Source of the DNA: Flavobacterium sp. KJJ
GTDB taxonomy: Bacteria; Bacteroidota; Bacteroidia; Flavobacteriales; Flavobacteriaceae
Direction of reading: 5' to 3'
Assembly: GCF_000708595.2 (NCBI RefSeq)
Contig: NZ_JARP01000001.1
Span: forward strand, 1,054,001-1,118,000
Length of the DNA: 64,000 nucleotides
How positions within the stretch are numbered: the stretch's first letter is position 1; each line of letters begins with the position of its first letter. The position numbers were made by a program, and so were the translations under genes. Of the stretch, positions 17,598-26,460 are shown one piece after another. The notes under the pieces are model-generated. The model had not been told where the DNA came from. It did no database searches and saw only the letters and a list, made by a program, of their open reading frames with translations.

Positions 17598-18563
17598 TTG
17601 AAAACGAATCAAAATTCAGTATCCCATTTATTCGAAGTTAATCTCTATTTGCAACAGGCAATTTTTGCAGTAATAATTTTTTTATGTTTATTTTCGATTG
17701 TCAGTCCGCCAATTGCTTTACTATTTGGTGTTTTAATGGTAAATATTTTCGGAAATCCATTTGTTGCATTCAATCATACAGCAATCACTTTCTTACTTCA
17801 ATTCTCTGTAGTTGGATTAGGATTTGGAATGAATGCTGCAAGTGCATTTTCAGCTGGAAAAGAAGGCTTTGTATTGACTATATTTTCTATTTTTAGCACT
17901 TTGCTATTAGGTACATTTTTAGGAAAATGGTTGAAAACCGATAAAAAAACATCTCATTTAATCTCTTGTGGAACCTCAATTTGTGGAGGAAGCGCTATTG
18001 CCGCGATTTCTCCAGTAATTAAATCAAATGAAAATCAGACTTCTATAGCATTAGGAGTGATTTTTATATTAAATTCAATTGCTTTATTTGTGTTCCCATT
18101 TATCGGTCATCAGCTTGATTTGTCGCAGAAAGAATTTGGTTTATGGTGCGCCATTGCGATTCACGATACGAGTTCTGTAGTTGGTGCTGCCAACAAATAC
18201 GGTGCTGAAGCTTTGGAGATTGCAACTACTGTAAAACTTGCAAGAGCGTTATGGATTATTCCGATTTCACTTATAACAGCAGTAGTTTTTAAAAACAAAA
18301 ATTCTAAAATCAAAATTCCATACTTTATTGCTTTGTTCATTATTGCAATGCTTTTTAATACTTTCGTGCCGGCAACAGCAGTTTTTGCACCATACCTAGT
18401 AAATATTGCCAAAATAGGATTAACAGTTACGTTGTTTTTAATTGGTGCAACTTTAAATATAAACACTTTAAAATCAGTAGGAGTGAAGCCTTTATTGCAA
18501 GGAATTTTCCTGTGGATTTTTATTGCTGTTTTGGCCTTGGCAGCAATTATATGGCTTAATTAG
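17598..18563 (+). CDS. YeiH-family putative sulfate exporter
   Basis: Integral membrane protein of 321 residues with about ten helices, matching the UPF0324/YeiH family. Signature segments include F-S-V-V-G-L-G-F-G-M-N near residue 75, S-C-G-T-S-I-C-G-G-S-A-I-A-A near 130 and A-I-H-D-T-S-S-V-V-G-A-A near 195. The only start that keeps the whole first helix is a TTG at 17598, since no in-frame ATG occurs before residue 50; a TTG start is therefore likely. Family members have been linked to export of sulfate or related sulfur anions such as sulfoacetate breakdown products; the substrate here is not certain. The LysR gene upstream is the likely regulator. Confidence 0.87.
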   Translation: MKTNQNSVSHLFEVNLYLQQAIFAVIIFLCLFSIVSPPIALLFGVLMVNIFGNPFVAFNHTAITFLLQFSVVGLGFGMNAASAFSAGKEGFVLTIFSIFSTLLLGTFLGKWLKTDKKTSHLISCGTSICGGSAIAAISPVIKSNENQTSIALGVIFILNSIALFVFPFIGHQLDLSQKEFGLWCAIAIHDTSSVVGAANKYGAEALEIATTVKLARALWIIPISLITAVVFKNKNSKIKIPYFIALFIIAMLFNTFVPATAVFAPYLVNIAKIGLTVTLFLIGATLNINTLKSVGVKPLLQGIFLWIFIAVLALAAIIWLN

Positions 18564-18613
18564 TTTCTAAACTATAGAATCTATATAATTTATATGTTAA
18601 AAAATAAAAACTG

Positions 18614-19567
18614 CTATTTTACTTTAGAAAACTTCACAATTGGTTTGTCAATCATCTTGTAAGATTTTCCTTTGAATGAAAACCGCCTTTCTATTTCAAA
18701 ATTAAATTGCTTCTTTGTTTTTGTCATTGCTATAATTTCATCTGGAAAATTAACTTCGAATTCGTCATTGGCCTGAGCAGCCTTATTAAACGAACCATTT
18801 GTTTTAATGATAATATCTCTAAAATGCTTTTTAATATTATCATTTACAACTGTATAAGAGCTCGACCATGATGTGCTTTCAACATTTGTAAGCTGATAAT
18901 TATTAACTTCCAAGATTGGCTGGTATTTGCCGTCAAATCCGGCAATAAGATAAAGATATCCTTCGAAAGGTCCTCCACCGCCGCCATTAACGTGCAATAT
19001 TGTAAACGCATACTGATCTTCGCCGATTTGTAAAAGCTTTGGAGTAGGACATTGTGCAAATGCGCCAAAAGCAGCTACTGCAGGCTGAAAAGATCTCATT
19101 TCCCAGACCTTTCCATTTTTAGCGAATTTAGCCAAGCCTAATAAGCCACCAGAAAAGCGGCTTGTTTGCAAACCATCTTCATCATAAATAGAATGGTTGA
19201 ATGCCAGTACTTTAAATTCATTTCCTTTAGAATCTGAATAATCAATATTCGCAAGAATTCTTGTTGCCACACCATTTGTGTACGGAAACATTTGATCACC
19301 CTCTTCGCCATTTACATCAGTAAAAGCGTTTGGTTTACATGTTTTACAATTCCAGCTCACAAATGTATTATGATCAGAAAGATTATATAGTTTGCCTGGA
19401 AAAAGTTTCTGCATTGTTTTTACAGCGTCCAAAGGATCATTTATTTTTAACGTTCTTTTGGTATTTAAAATGGTATCTTTTACATTTTTTAATTGTACAA
19501 TGTCATCTTGTGCTGTACATAAAGAGGTGAAAATCAAAAAAATAATACATGAAGTAATTATGCGCAT
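18614..19567 (-). CDS. Secreted protein of unknown function
   Basis: A 317-residue protein with a clear signal peptide (M-R-I-I-T-S-C-I-I-F-L-I-F-T-S-L-C-T-A-Q, cleavage after about residue 19). The mature part contains W-N-C-K-T-C (a C-x-x-C pair near residue 73), a glycine-rich G-G-G-G-G-P-F-E-G-Y-L-Y-L motif near 200 and alternating beta segments, suggesting a periplasmic beta-rich fold. It faces the S1/P1-type nuclease gene across a divergent 171-base gap. I do not recognise the family and assign no function. Confidence 0.75.
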   Translation of the reverse strand: MRIITSCIIFLIFTSLCTAQDDIVQLKNVKDTILNTKRTLKINDPLDAVKTMQKLFPGKLYNLSDHNTFVSWNCKTCKPNAFTDVNGEEGDQMFPYTNGVATRILANIDYSDSKGNEFKVLAFNHSIYDEDGLQTSRFSGGLLGLAKFAKNGKVWEMRSFQPAVAAFGAFAQCPTPKLLQIGEDQYAFTILHVNGGGGGPFEGYLYLIAGFDGKYQPILEVNNYQLTNVESTSWSSSYTVVNDNIKKHFRDIIIKTNGSFNKAAQANDEFEVNFPDEIIAMTKTKKQFNFEIERRFSFKGKSYKMIDKPIVKFSKVK

Positions 19568-19710
19568 ATTATAAAGTTTAAATAAAATAGAAACGAATTT
19601 ACAAAGAAACTTTTAATATGAGATAATATTAATAATAAGGTTAAAAATCTAAAATAAATTAAATTAACACAATCTTAATTGGTATCCTTTTAAATTACCT
19701 TTAAATAAAA

Positions 19711-19718
19711 TAAATTTG
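19711..19718 (+). promoter_or_regulatory. -7 element of the S1/P1 nuclease gene
   Basis: TAAATTTG matches TAnnTTTG and lies 20 bases before the ATG at 19739, implying a very short leader. No TTG is present at the -33 spacing. Confidence 0.55.
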
Positions 19719-19738
19719 CACCAAAATAAAAATTGCAA

Positions 19739-20740
19739 ATGAAAAACTTTAAAATGAAGCCAAAACTAATCGCTTTTGTTGTATTAGGAATTGGATTTTT
19801 GACATTGTCGTGGGGAATCGTTGGACACGAACGTATTAATAAAGCTGCCGTTATGGCTTTGCCTCAACCGCTACAAGTATTCTTTTATAATCACATCGAT
19901 TTTATTACACAAGAAGCATCAGTACCAGATATTCGCAAATATGCTTTAAAATACAAAGATGAAAATCCGAGACATTATATTGATTTGGAAAATTTTGCTG
20001 GTCCAATTGACAGTTTGCCTAAGACACTAGAAGAAGTAAATAAAAAATATGATGCTAAATTTCTAAATGATAATGGTGTTTTGCCTTGGTTTATCGAAGA
20101 TATTATGGCAAAATTGACTAAAGCTTTTAAAGACAAAAACAGAGCAGAAATTTTATTTCTTGCTGCAGATTTAGGACATTATGTTGGAGACGCACACATG
20201 CCATTGCATACTTCTGCAAATCATGACGGACAATTGAGCGATCAAAAAGGGATTCACTCTCTTTGGGAAAGCAGATTACCAGAATTGTTTGCTAAAAACT
20301 ATAAATTGAATGTTCCAGAAGCGCATTATTTCGAAGATGTTCATAAAGCAACTTGGGACTTAATTAAAGATACACACAGTCTAGTAAATCCGCTTTTAGA
20401 TGTAGATAAAAAGCTGAGAACTTCGATTCCTGAAAATCAGGTTTTTGTTGTTGATGCTGATGGAAAAGTAGTTAAAAACAAATACAATTCGGCTAAATTC
20501 TCTGATGAATATGCAGCTAGATTGCATAAAGAATTAAACGGAATGGTAGAAACTCAAATGAAAAAAGCGATCACTGCTACAGCAAGTTTTTGGTATACTG
20601 CTTGGGTAAATGCCGGAAAACCAGACTTGAGCGATTTAGATGCTCCGGAGATTACAAAACGTAACAGCAAAGCTTTAAAACAAGATATCAAATCGTTTCA
20701 AAAAGGAGATCTTTTTGGAATGCAGAATCAGAATGACTAA
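19739..20740 (+). CDS. S1/P1-type zinc-dependent nuclease (or phospholipase C-like) secreted enzyme
   Basis: Secreted trinuclear-zinc phosphodiesterase, probably degrading nucleic acids in the periplasm or outside. Starting at the ATG at 19739, residues 1-24 are a signal peptide, leaving Trp25 as the mature N-terminus: W-G-I-V-G-H-E, the hallmark W1 and H6 zinc ligands of the S1/P1 family. Further ligand motifs are visible: P-R-H-Y-I-D, D-L-G-H-Y-V-G-D-A-H-M-P-L-H and H-S-L-W-E-S-R-L. The fold is shared with bacterial phospholipase C, so lipid headgroup hydrolysis remains possible. Length 333 is typical. The TTG at 19733 is rejected as start. Confidence 0.88.
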   Translation: MKNFKMKPKLIAFVVLGIGFLTLSWGIVGHERINKAAVMALPQPLQVFFYNHIDFITQEASVPDIRKYALKYKDENPRHYIDLENFAGPIDSLPKTLEEVNKKYDAKFLNDNGVLPWFIEDIMAKLTKAFKDKNRAEILFLAADLGHYVGDAHMPLHTSANHDGQLSDQKGIHSLWESRLPELFAKNYKLNVPEAHYFEDVHKATWDLIKDTHSLVNPLLDVDKKLRTSIPENQVFVVDADGKVVKNKYNSAKFSDEYAARLHKELNGMVETQMKKAITATASFWYTAWVNAGKPDLSDLDAPEITKRNSKALKQDIKSFQKGDLFGMQNQND

Positions 20741-20778
20741 CAAAAGAGGATTCAGTCTCAATGTTTAGTTTACAGATT

Positions 20779-20817
20779 AAAAAAGCCTCAAATTCAATAT
20801 GAATTTGAGGCTTTTTT
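20779..20817. terminator. Bidirectional terminator between convergent genes
   Basis: AAAAGCCTCAAATTC pairs with GAATTTGAGGCTTTT around AATAT-type loop; T runs on both strands serve the nuclease gene and the LtaS-like gene. Confidence 0.92.
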
Positions 20818-20869
20818 AGTAATGTTCGATAATTTGGAGTTTTGATTTCTGAATTAGAATTTTAGTACT

Positions 20870-22960
20870 TTACTTTTGGTATTTCTTATATTTCAGCATA
20901 TCTGATGCCGTTTGGTAAAATGAAATCGTTTCGTTGATTAAGTCTTTTCGCTCTGTTTTTAAGCATTTTTCATTGTAATCAATTTGAAATTCTGGAGCAA
21001 TTCCTGGTTTTGAATCTAGCGTCAAACTAAACTGTTTAACTTGTTGTTTTGGTGATAAAATTGTAAGTAAATTGTCTTTTATCAATCCTAAATCTTGATA
21101 AGTTGCAATAAAAGCTCTCGGTTTATAATCACTTTTAAAAACATCTTGGCCAAAGAACTTGCTTTCATAATTAAAATGAAGCAAACCAAAAAGAGTTGGC
21201 ATTAAATCAATCTGTGACATTAATTTATTGAATTTTGCAGGTTTTTCATTTGGTCTGTAGATAAAGCCTGGAATTCTGTATTTATCGAGCGGAAGTTCTG
21301 TTTTGCCAGCGCTTGAAGCACAATGATCGGCAACGATTACAAAAACTGTATTTTTAAACCATGGCTGTTTTTTTGCCATTTCGAAGAATTTTCGAAGAGC
21401 ATAATCGGTATATTTTACACCACCGTCGCGTGATTTAATATCTCCAGGAATATCAATTTTATTGTTTGGATATGTAAAAGGCCTGTGATTACTAACAGTC
21501 ATAATGTGATTAAAGAAAGGTTTGTTTTCTTTTGCTTCTGTATTCATGACTTTTATGGCTTTGTTGTACATATCTTCATCACAAACACCCCAAACGTTTG
21601 AAAACGTAATTTCTTCGGGAGAAAAACTCGATTTGTCTACAATCTGGTAACCATTTCCTGAATAGAAGTCTTGCATATTATCGAAGAATGCATCGCCACC
21701 ATACATAAATTTAACATTGTAGCCTTTCTGTATAAAAATGGCTCCCGTAGAAAATTTATTTTTATTGTCTTCTCTTTTTACAACGCTTTCGCCTGCAGTT
21801 GGCGGTAAGCATAATGTTACAGCTTCAAGTCCGCGGACTGTTCTGTTTCCTGCCGCATACAAATTAGTAAACTGTAAACTTTTTTGGGCTAAACTATCTA
21901 AGAAAGGAGTTATATTTTGTTGGTTTCCATACGATTTCATGAATTCTGCACTATAACTTTCTATAGTAATTAAAACAACATTTTTATGATTCTCTAGCGA
22001 GTCTCCCGTAATATTTCTGAAGGTATTTTGTCCAGATATATCAGGAAATTGCTGTTTAAGAATAGCATATGCTTCTTTGTTAGGAAGCGTCTTGTAGAAT
22101 TTGAAATAATCTAATTTATTATTTTGAAAAGCTAAATAAAACTTGTACAATCCATTAGATTGCAGTTCGTTAACAAAAACATTTTTAGAATTTTCAGTTT
22201 TAGATAGAGTTGGAATTGCGATTATTGAAATTAAAAACAAACCAAGATAAATGACTGTTATTTTTATTTTTTCGCTTAACGTTGGAATGTCGCTTATATA
22301 ATTTTTAGAGTGTTTTAAAATAAAATAAGTAACAATTCCAGTTACTAAAAATAGGGCAGAAAATAAAGGAATTACAGGGTAAGACTGCATAATGTTTCCG
22401 ATAACTTCATTGGTGTATATCAAGTAATTAACGGCTATAAAATTGTATTTTACACCAAATTCATTCCAAAAGAAGTATTCACTCAAGCCATTCTGAAGAA
22501 TCAGCAAAACATATAAAAAAATCACAAAAGCAAAGAGCCAAAACCTGATTTTGTCTCTCAATTTTGGAAGAAAAAGCAACAAGGCAAAAAGAGCCATTTT
22601 AATTCCGATAAAAATTAAGACAATTCTTGGCAAAGCACCTCCGTATTCGTCGAAAATACTTTTTCCTGAAGCTATATAAATAAATACAATCGCAAAAAAG
22701 CCAAGAATAATATAGCCTGAAGGCTTGCTGTATTTAGAATTTGAAATAAAAATTAAATATAACCATAGAAAAACACTGGCTACAATAAAGACAAAAAAAT
22801 CTGAGATCAATCCTAAACTAAATATTTTCAGGCTCTCAAGAATTGTAAATGAAGTTTGAGTTATGGGGTGAAAAAACAAAACAATTCGCAATATAAAACT
22901 TACAACAAAATAAAATAAAGCAAGATTGTAAAAAGGAGAAAACTTTTTGTAAAATGTCAT
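20870..22960 (-). CDS. LtaS/MdoB-like sulfatase-fold phosphoglycerol transferase
   Basis: Membrane enzyme of 696 residues: five N-terminal helices (about 12-230) and an extracytoplasmic alkaline-phosphatase/sulfatase-fold domain (about 325-640). Key residues fit the LTA synthase family: Glu334 in T-I-E-S-Y (metal), Thr374 in N-R-T-V-R-G (nucleophile), and Asp545-His546 in V-A-D-H-C-A-S. In Gram-positives LtaS polymerises glycerol phosphate from phosphatidylglycerol; in Gram-negatives relatives such as MdoB or EptA modify periplasmic glucans or lipid A. As this is a Gram-negative genome, modification of an envelope glycan or lipid is the likely role. A -7 element lies just upstream. Confidence 0.87.
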   Translation of the reverse strand: MTFYKKFSPFYNLALFYFVVSFILRIVLFFHPITQTSFTILESLKIFSLGLISDFFVFIVASVFLWLYLIFISNSKYSKPSGYIILGFFAIVFIYIASGKSIFDEYGGALPRIVLIFIGIKMALFALLLFLPKLRDKIRFWLFAFVIFLYVLLILQNGLSEYFFWNEFGVKYNFIAVNYLIYTNEVIGNIMQSYPVIPLFSALFLVTGIVTYFILKHSKNYISDIPTLSEKIKITVIYLGLFLISIIAIPTLSKTENSKNVFVNELQSNGLYKFYLAFQNNKLDYFKFYKTLPNKEAYAILKQQFPDISGQNTFRNITGDSLENHKNVVLITIESYSAEFMKSYGNQQNITPFLDSLAQKSLQFTNLYAAGNRTVRGLEAVTLCLPPTAGESVVKREDNKNKFSTGAIFIQKGYNVKFMYGGDAFFDNMQDFYSGNGYQIVDKSSFSPEEITFSNVWGVCDEDMYNKAIKVMNTEAKENKPFFNHIMTVSNHRPFTYPNNKIDIPGDIKSRDGGVKYTDYALRKFFEMAKKQPWFKNTVFVIVADHCASSAGKTELPLDKYRIPGFIYRPNEKPAKFNKLMSQIDLMPTLFGLLHFNYESKFFGQDVFKSDYKPRAFIATYQDLGLIKDNLLTILSPKQQVKQFSLTLDSKPGIAPEFQIDYNEKCLKTERKDLINETISFYQTASDMLKYKKYQK

Positions 22961-22975
22961 AGAATTTATTTTTTA

Positions 22976-22983
22976 CAAAATTA
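22976..22983 (-). promoter_or_regulatory. -7 element of the LtaS-like gene
   Basis: On the minus strand TAATTTTG matches TAnnTTTG and lies 15 bases before the ATG. Confidence 0.5.
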
Positions 22984-23111
22984 ATTCCGATAAATTAGTT
23001 CTAGATGAAGTTATGCTTTTACCTTGCTTAGTGTTAACTTAAAGTTTACTTAAGATGGCATTTATTGTTGTATTCCGATGATTTTAAGGATTTTCTGAAT
23101 ATTAAAATATT

Positions 23112-23119
23112 TATCTTTG
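23112..23119 (+). promoter_or_regulatory. -7 element of the two-component operon
   Basis: TATCTTTG matches TAnnTTTG, 42 bases before the response-regulator ATG. No clear -33 TTG at the right distance. Confidence 0.5.
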
Positions 23120-23161
23120 ACCAATTCAAAGTAAAGAAGTAAATAATCTTAATAAAAATAT

Positions 23162-23827
23162 ATGCATATTTTAATAGTTGAAGATGAATTGGGAATTATT
23201 CAATTTTTGAAGCAAGGCCTTGAAGAAGAAGGTTATGAAGTTGCAACGGCAATTGATGGCTCGAAAGGTTTTGAATTGATTCAGAATCAGAAATTTGATT
23301 TGATTTTATTAGATTGGATGCTTCCGAAAATTAATGGTTTAGATTTATGCAAAGCCATTAGAATTAAAGATCAAAAAACGCCAATTATCTTTTTGACTGC
23401 AAAAGATACAGTTCAGGAAACTATTGAAGGATTAAAGGCCGGAGCGAATGATTATATAAAGAAACCTTTTAGTTTTGAAGAATTGGTTGAACGTATTAAA
23501 ATTCACTTTAGAAATAAGACAGACACTGAAAATTTAACTCTCGGAACTATAAAAATTGATTTGTCAAAGCATATTATTTTTAAGAATGAAGAAGAAGTAA
23601 ATCTTACACAGCGAGAATTTGAGTTGTTGACATATTTAGTTAAAAATAAAGGAAAAGTTTGTACAAGAAATCAGATTTTAAAAGATGTTTGGGAAATTAA
23701 TTTTGAATATGATACTGGCGTAATTGATGTTTTTATGAATGCTATTCGAAAAAAACTCAATTTAAAAATTGAAGAAGATTATATTAAAACAATTCGCGGT
23801 ATTGGTTATATCGCAAACGACTTATAG
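23162..23827 (+). CDS. OmpR/PhoB-family response regulator
   Basis: A 221-residue DNA-binding response regulator. Receiver domain residues 1-115 with acidic pocket E-D-E, phosphoacceptor Asp51 in L-L-D-W-M-L-P, Thr79-region F-L-T-A-K-D and conserved Lys in Y-I-K-K-P-F-S. The C-terminal winged helix (about 125-220) has L-T-Q-R-E-F-E-L-L-T-Y-L and I-R-G-I-G-Y. The cognate kinase starts at the very next base after its stop. The closest functional likeness is to the metal/envelope-stress CusR/RprY-like group, but the stimulus is unknown. Confidence 0.95.
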   Translation: MHILIVEDELGIIQFLKQGLEEEGYEVATAIDGSKGFELIQNQKFDLILLDWMLPKINGLDLCKAIRIKDQKTPIIFLTAKDTVQETIEGLKAGANDYIKKPFSFEELVERIKIHFRNKTDTENLTLGTIKIDLSKHIIFKNEEEVNLTQREFELLTYLVKNKGKVCTRNQILKDVWEINFEYDTGVIDVFMNAIRKKLNLKIEEDYIKTIRGIGYIANDL

Positions 23828-25228
23828 ATGGCACAGCTTTCGTTTAAAAACAGAATCGCATTAAATTATATTATTACCACTGGTTTGCTGATTTTAGTGG
23901 CTTTTTCGGTTATTTATTTTATTGTAAAACATACTGTTTATAGTCATGTAGATGAAAATATCAATGTTGAAATTCAGAACCATTTAAAGGAAATTAAAGT
24001 CGAAAAAGGCAAAATAATCCTAATTGATAAAGAAGAATGGAATGAGCGCGAACACAATACAGTTGATGTAAATCCTGTTTTTGTAGAGTTTTTAGATTTG
24101 AATAAAAATATTATCGAAAAAGCGCCGAATCTCAAAACACAAATACTTGAATTTAAAGATTCTGTTGAAGATTATGAGTTATTCGACACCAAACTGGGAA
24201 ATAATGCCATAAGACAAATTCAGGTTCCGCTTCATGTCGAAGAGAAAAAAATAGGTTATATTATAGTAGCAATGTCATTGGCAGATTCTACAATGGTTCT
24301 TAATAATTTATTCGAAATAATGTGCTTGTCTTTTCTAGCTATTTTATTATTCTTGTTTTTTATCGCCAGATTTTTTGCAGGAAGAAGTATAAAACCGATA
24401 AATGCAATTATAAATACTTCTAAAATTATAACCAAAGACAATCTCAAAATTCGAATACCGCTGCCCAAAACAAGAGACGAATTATACATACTTTCTAAAA
24501 CGATAAATAATTTATTAAATCGGATTGAAGATGCGATTGAGCGTGAAAAACAATTTACTTCTGATGCCTCACATGAACTAAGAACACCTTTAACTGTAAT
24601 TAAAGGTACGCTTGAAGTTTTGATTCGTAAAGAACGTGACAGCAAGGAATATGAGCACAAAATTAATTACTGTATTAATGAAGTTGACCATTTGAATATG
24701 CTGGTTGATCAACTTCTTTTGATGGCTCGTTTTGAAAATCAGAAAAAAAATATAACCCCAGAATCAGTGTACTTGAATTCCTTAATTTTGGATGTTTTGA
24801 CATTGAATTCAGAAAAAATTCATGCCAAAAAAATCAATATTAAATTCAATGCTGAAGAGGATTATTATATAGAATCTGATCATTTTTTAGTAATTACAAT
24901 TCTGAGAAATATTATTTCTAATGCGGCTAAGTATACGAATGTCGGCGGCGAAGTTGTAATTTTACTTTCGAAACAAAATGAAAAAATAATTTGTGAAATT
25001 TCAGACAATGGAATTGGCATTGAGAAAGGAGATTTAGAAGCTATTTTTAATCCGTTTTTCAGGTCAAATTCTACAGATCATCCAGAAATTAAAGGAACAG
25101 GGTTAGGTTTGTCAATTGTAAAAAGAATTACTGAACTACTGCATATAAAGTTTAAAATAGAAAGCGAAATAGGAATTGGAACAACTGTAACCTTAAGTTT
25201 TAACGAAAAAATGAAAACGCTATCATAA
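23828..25228 (+). CDS. Sensor histidine kinase
   Basis: Membrane kinase of 466 residues pairing with the adjacent response regulator. Two membrane helices (about 12-36 and 160-183) enclose a periplasmic sensor of roughly 120 residues; then HAMP (about 184-235), HisKA with phosphoacceptor His249 in D-A-S-H-E-L-R-T-P-L-T-V, and HATPase with N-I-I-S-N-A-A-K-Y (N box), D-N-G-I-G-I (G1) and G-T-G-L-G-L-S-I-V (G2). The ATG abuts the regulator stop codon with no gap, so translation is likely coupled. The signal is unknown. Confidence 0.95.
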   Translation: MAQLSFKNRIALNYIITTGLLILVAFSVIYFIVKHTVYSHVDENINVEIQNHLKEIKVEKGKIILIDKEEWNEREHNTVDVNPVFVEFLDLNKNIIEKAPNLKTQILEFKDSVEDYELFDTKLGNNAIRQIQVPLHVEEKKIGYIIVAMSLADSTMVLNNLFEIMCLSFLAILLFLFFIARFFAGRSIKPINAIINTSKIITKDNLKIRIPLPKTRDELYILSKTINNLLNRIEDAIEREKQFTSDASHELRTPLTVIKGTLEVLIRKERDSKEYEHKINYCINEVDHLNMLVDQLLLMARFENQKKNITPESVYLNSLILDVLTLNSEKIHAKKINIKFNAEEDYYIESDHFLVITILRNIISNAAKYTNVGGEVVILLSKQNEKIICEISDNGIGIEKGDLEAIFNPFFRSNSTDHPEIKGTGLGLSIVKRITELLHIKFKIESEIGIGTTVTLSFNEKMKTLS

Positions 25229-25301
25229 GTAAGAAGTACTTAATAAAATCAATACTTAGATTTTTTTTTAACAATAAACTATCATTAAGTTAAATTAAAT
25301 A

Positions 25302-25333
25302 TTGTGTTTTTATGAAATTAACTATTATATTTG
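25302..25333 (+). promoter_or_regulatory. Promoter of the his operon
   Basis: TTG at 25302-25304, a 21-base spacer and TATATTTG at 25326-25333 fit the flavobacterial TTG-N(17-23)-TAnnTTTG promoter. Transcription would begin near 25339, about 28 bases before the leader peptide ATG. Confidence 0.78.
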
Positions 25334-25366
25334 CAACCGAATCAAAGAATAAAAATAAACCCAACA

Positions 25367-25426
25367 ATGATTTCTAATCAATTACATCATCATCATTTTC
25401 ATTATTGCTCTCAAGCGATGTGTTAA
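25367..25426 (+). CDS. hisL: his operon leader peptide (attenuator peptide)
   Basis: A 19-codon frame reads MISNQLHHHHFHYCSQAMC, with five His in six positions (codons at 25385-25402). It lies just inside the his transcript, between the promoter and an intrinsic terminator ahead of hisG. Ribosomes short of His-tRNA would stall on the CAT run. CTCAAGCG (25410-25417), immediately downstream of the His codons, is complementary to CGTTTGAG (25460-25467, one G-U pair), the ascending arm of the terminator. Stalling leaves it free to act as antiterminator; a ribosome reaching the stop codon at 25424 covers it and the terminator forms. This is a complete classical attenuator; the pairing was worked out by eye. 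Confidence 0.9.
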   Translation: MISNQLHHHHFHYCSQAMC

Positions 25427-25453
25427 TGGTATGCATGTAAATCATCATATTTT

Positions 25454-25487
25454 AAAACCCGTTTGAGTACATCAAACGGGTTTTTTT
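25454..25487 (+). terminator. his attenuator terminator
   Basis: AAAACCCGTTTGA (25454-25466) and TCAAACGGGTTTT (25472-25484) form a perfect 13-bp stem with loop GTACA, followed by T. It stands 48 bases before hisG and must be read through for expression of the operon. Confidence 0.93.
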
Positions 25488-25534
25488 ATACCAATTCTTT
25501 GTACTCAGACTATTATTCAACAAAAACTAAAAAA

Positions 25535-26392
25535 ATGAGTACATTAAAAATTGCAATTCAAAAATCAGGTCGTTTAAACGAAGACAGCATTCAGATTCTT
25601 AGAGACTGCGGTATTTCGATCAATAACGGAAATGACCAGCTAAAAGCAGAAGCTTCTAATTTTCCTCTTGAAGTGTTGTATTTGAGAAATTCAGATATTC
25701 CTCAATATTTAATTGATGGAGTTGTAGATCTTGCGATTGTAGGTGATAATCTGCTAGCAGAAAAAGGAAAACAAATAGAAGTCGTTCAGAAATTAGGATT
25801 TTCAAAATGTAAGGTTTCTGTAGCTGTTCCTAAAACTTTCGAATATAACTCAATTCAAGATTTAGCCGGTTTGCGAATTGCTACGTCTTATCCCAATACA
25901 GTTAACGAATATTTTAATTCTTTCGGATTATCTGTTGATATTCACCAAATTTCAGGGTCTGTAGAAATTGCGCCAAATATTGGTCTTGCCGATGCCATCG
26001 TAGATATTGTTTCTAGCGGAAGCACTTTATTCAAAAATAATTTAAGAGAAGTAGAAGTAATCTTGAAAAGCGAAGCTGTCTTAGCAGTTTCTCCAAAAGT
26101 TTCTCCAGAAATTCAAAAACACATTGATACTCTAAAATTCAGAATTCAAGCAGTTTTAAGAGCCAGAAATTCAAAATACATTTTGATGAATGTGCCAAAC
26201 GATAAAATTGAAACAATTGGAAAAATTTTACCCGTTTTAAGAAGCTTAACTGTTTTGCCATTGGCAGAGCCTGGGTGGAGCAGTGTTCATTCAGTGATCG
26301 ATAAAGATACTTTTTGGGATGTAATTGATCAATTAAAAGAAGTTGGAGCCGAAGGAATTTTAGTTTGCCCAATTGAAAAAATGGTTCTTTAA
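25535..26392 (+). CDS. hisG: ATP phosphoribosyltransferase, long form
   Basis: First enzyme of histidine synthesis, joining ATP and PRPP. I start at the ATG at 25535 (M-S-T-L-K-I-A-I-Q-K-S-G-R-L); a longer frame beginning at 25463 would run through the attenuator hairpin and is rejected. The 285 residues comprise the catalytic periplasmic-binding-like domains (E-D-S, then D-L-A-I-V-G-D-N and the PRPP loop D-I-V-S-S-G-S-T-L) and a C-terminal ACT-like regulatory domain (about 210-285), so this is the histidine-feedback-inhibited long form and does not need HisZ. Confidence 0.96.
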   Translation: MSTLKIAIQKSGRLNEDSIQILRDCGISINNGNDQLKAEASNFPLEVLYLRNSDIPQYLIDGVVDLAIVGDNLLAEKGKQIEVVQKLGFSKCKVSVAVPKTFEYNSIQDLAGLRIATSYPNTVNEYFNSFGLSVDIHQISGSVEIAPNIGLADAIVDIVSSGSTLFKNNLREVEVILKSEAVLAVSPKVSPEIQKHIDTLKFRIQAVLRARNSKYILMNVPNDKIETIGKILPVLRSLTVLPLAEPGWSSVHSVIDKDTFWDVIDQLKEVGAEGILVCPIEKMVL

Positions 26393-26460
26393 AAGCTTTA
26401 AGCTTTTGCCAAAGAAATTAAAGATAATTCAAAAAGCTTATAGCATAAAGCATAAAAAAA
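26393..26460. repeat. AAGCTT word-repeat spacer, hisG-hisD
   Basis: The spacer repeats AAGCTTTAAGCTTTTGCC and then AAAAAGCTTATAGC and ATAAAGCATAAA, so the word AGCTT/AAGC occurs several times in self-complementary arrangement. No gene. Confidence 0.6.

Noticed and set aside
24256..24660. 134-codon frame opposite the histidine kinase
   Set aside because: Shadow of the kinase's HAMP and HisKA codons; no independent features.
25463..25534. 24-residue extension of hisG
   Set aside because: It lies within the attenuator terminator; the family begins at M-S-T-L-K-I-A-I at 25535.
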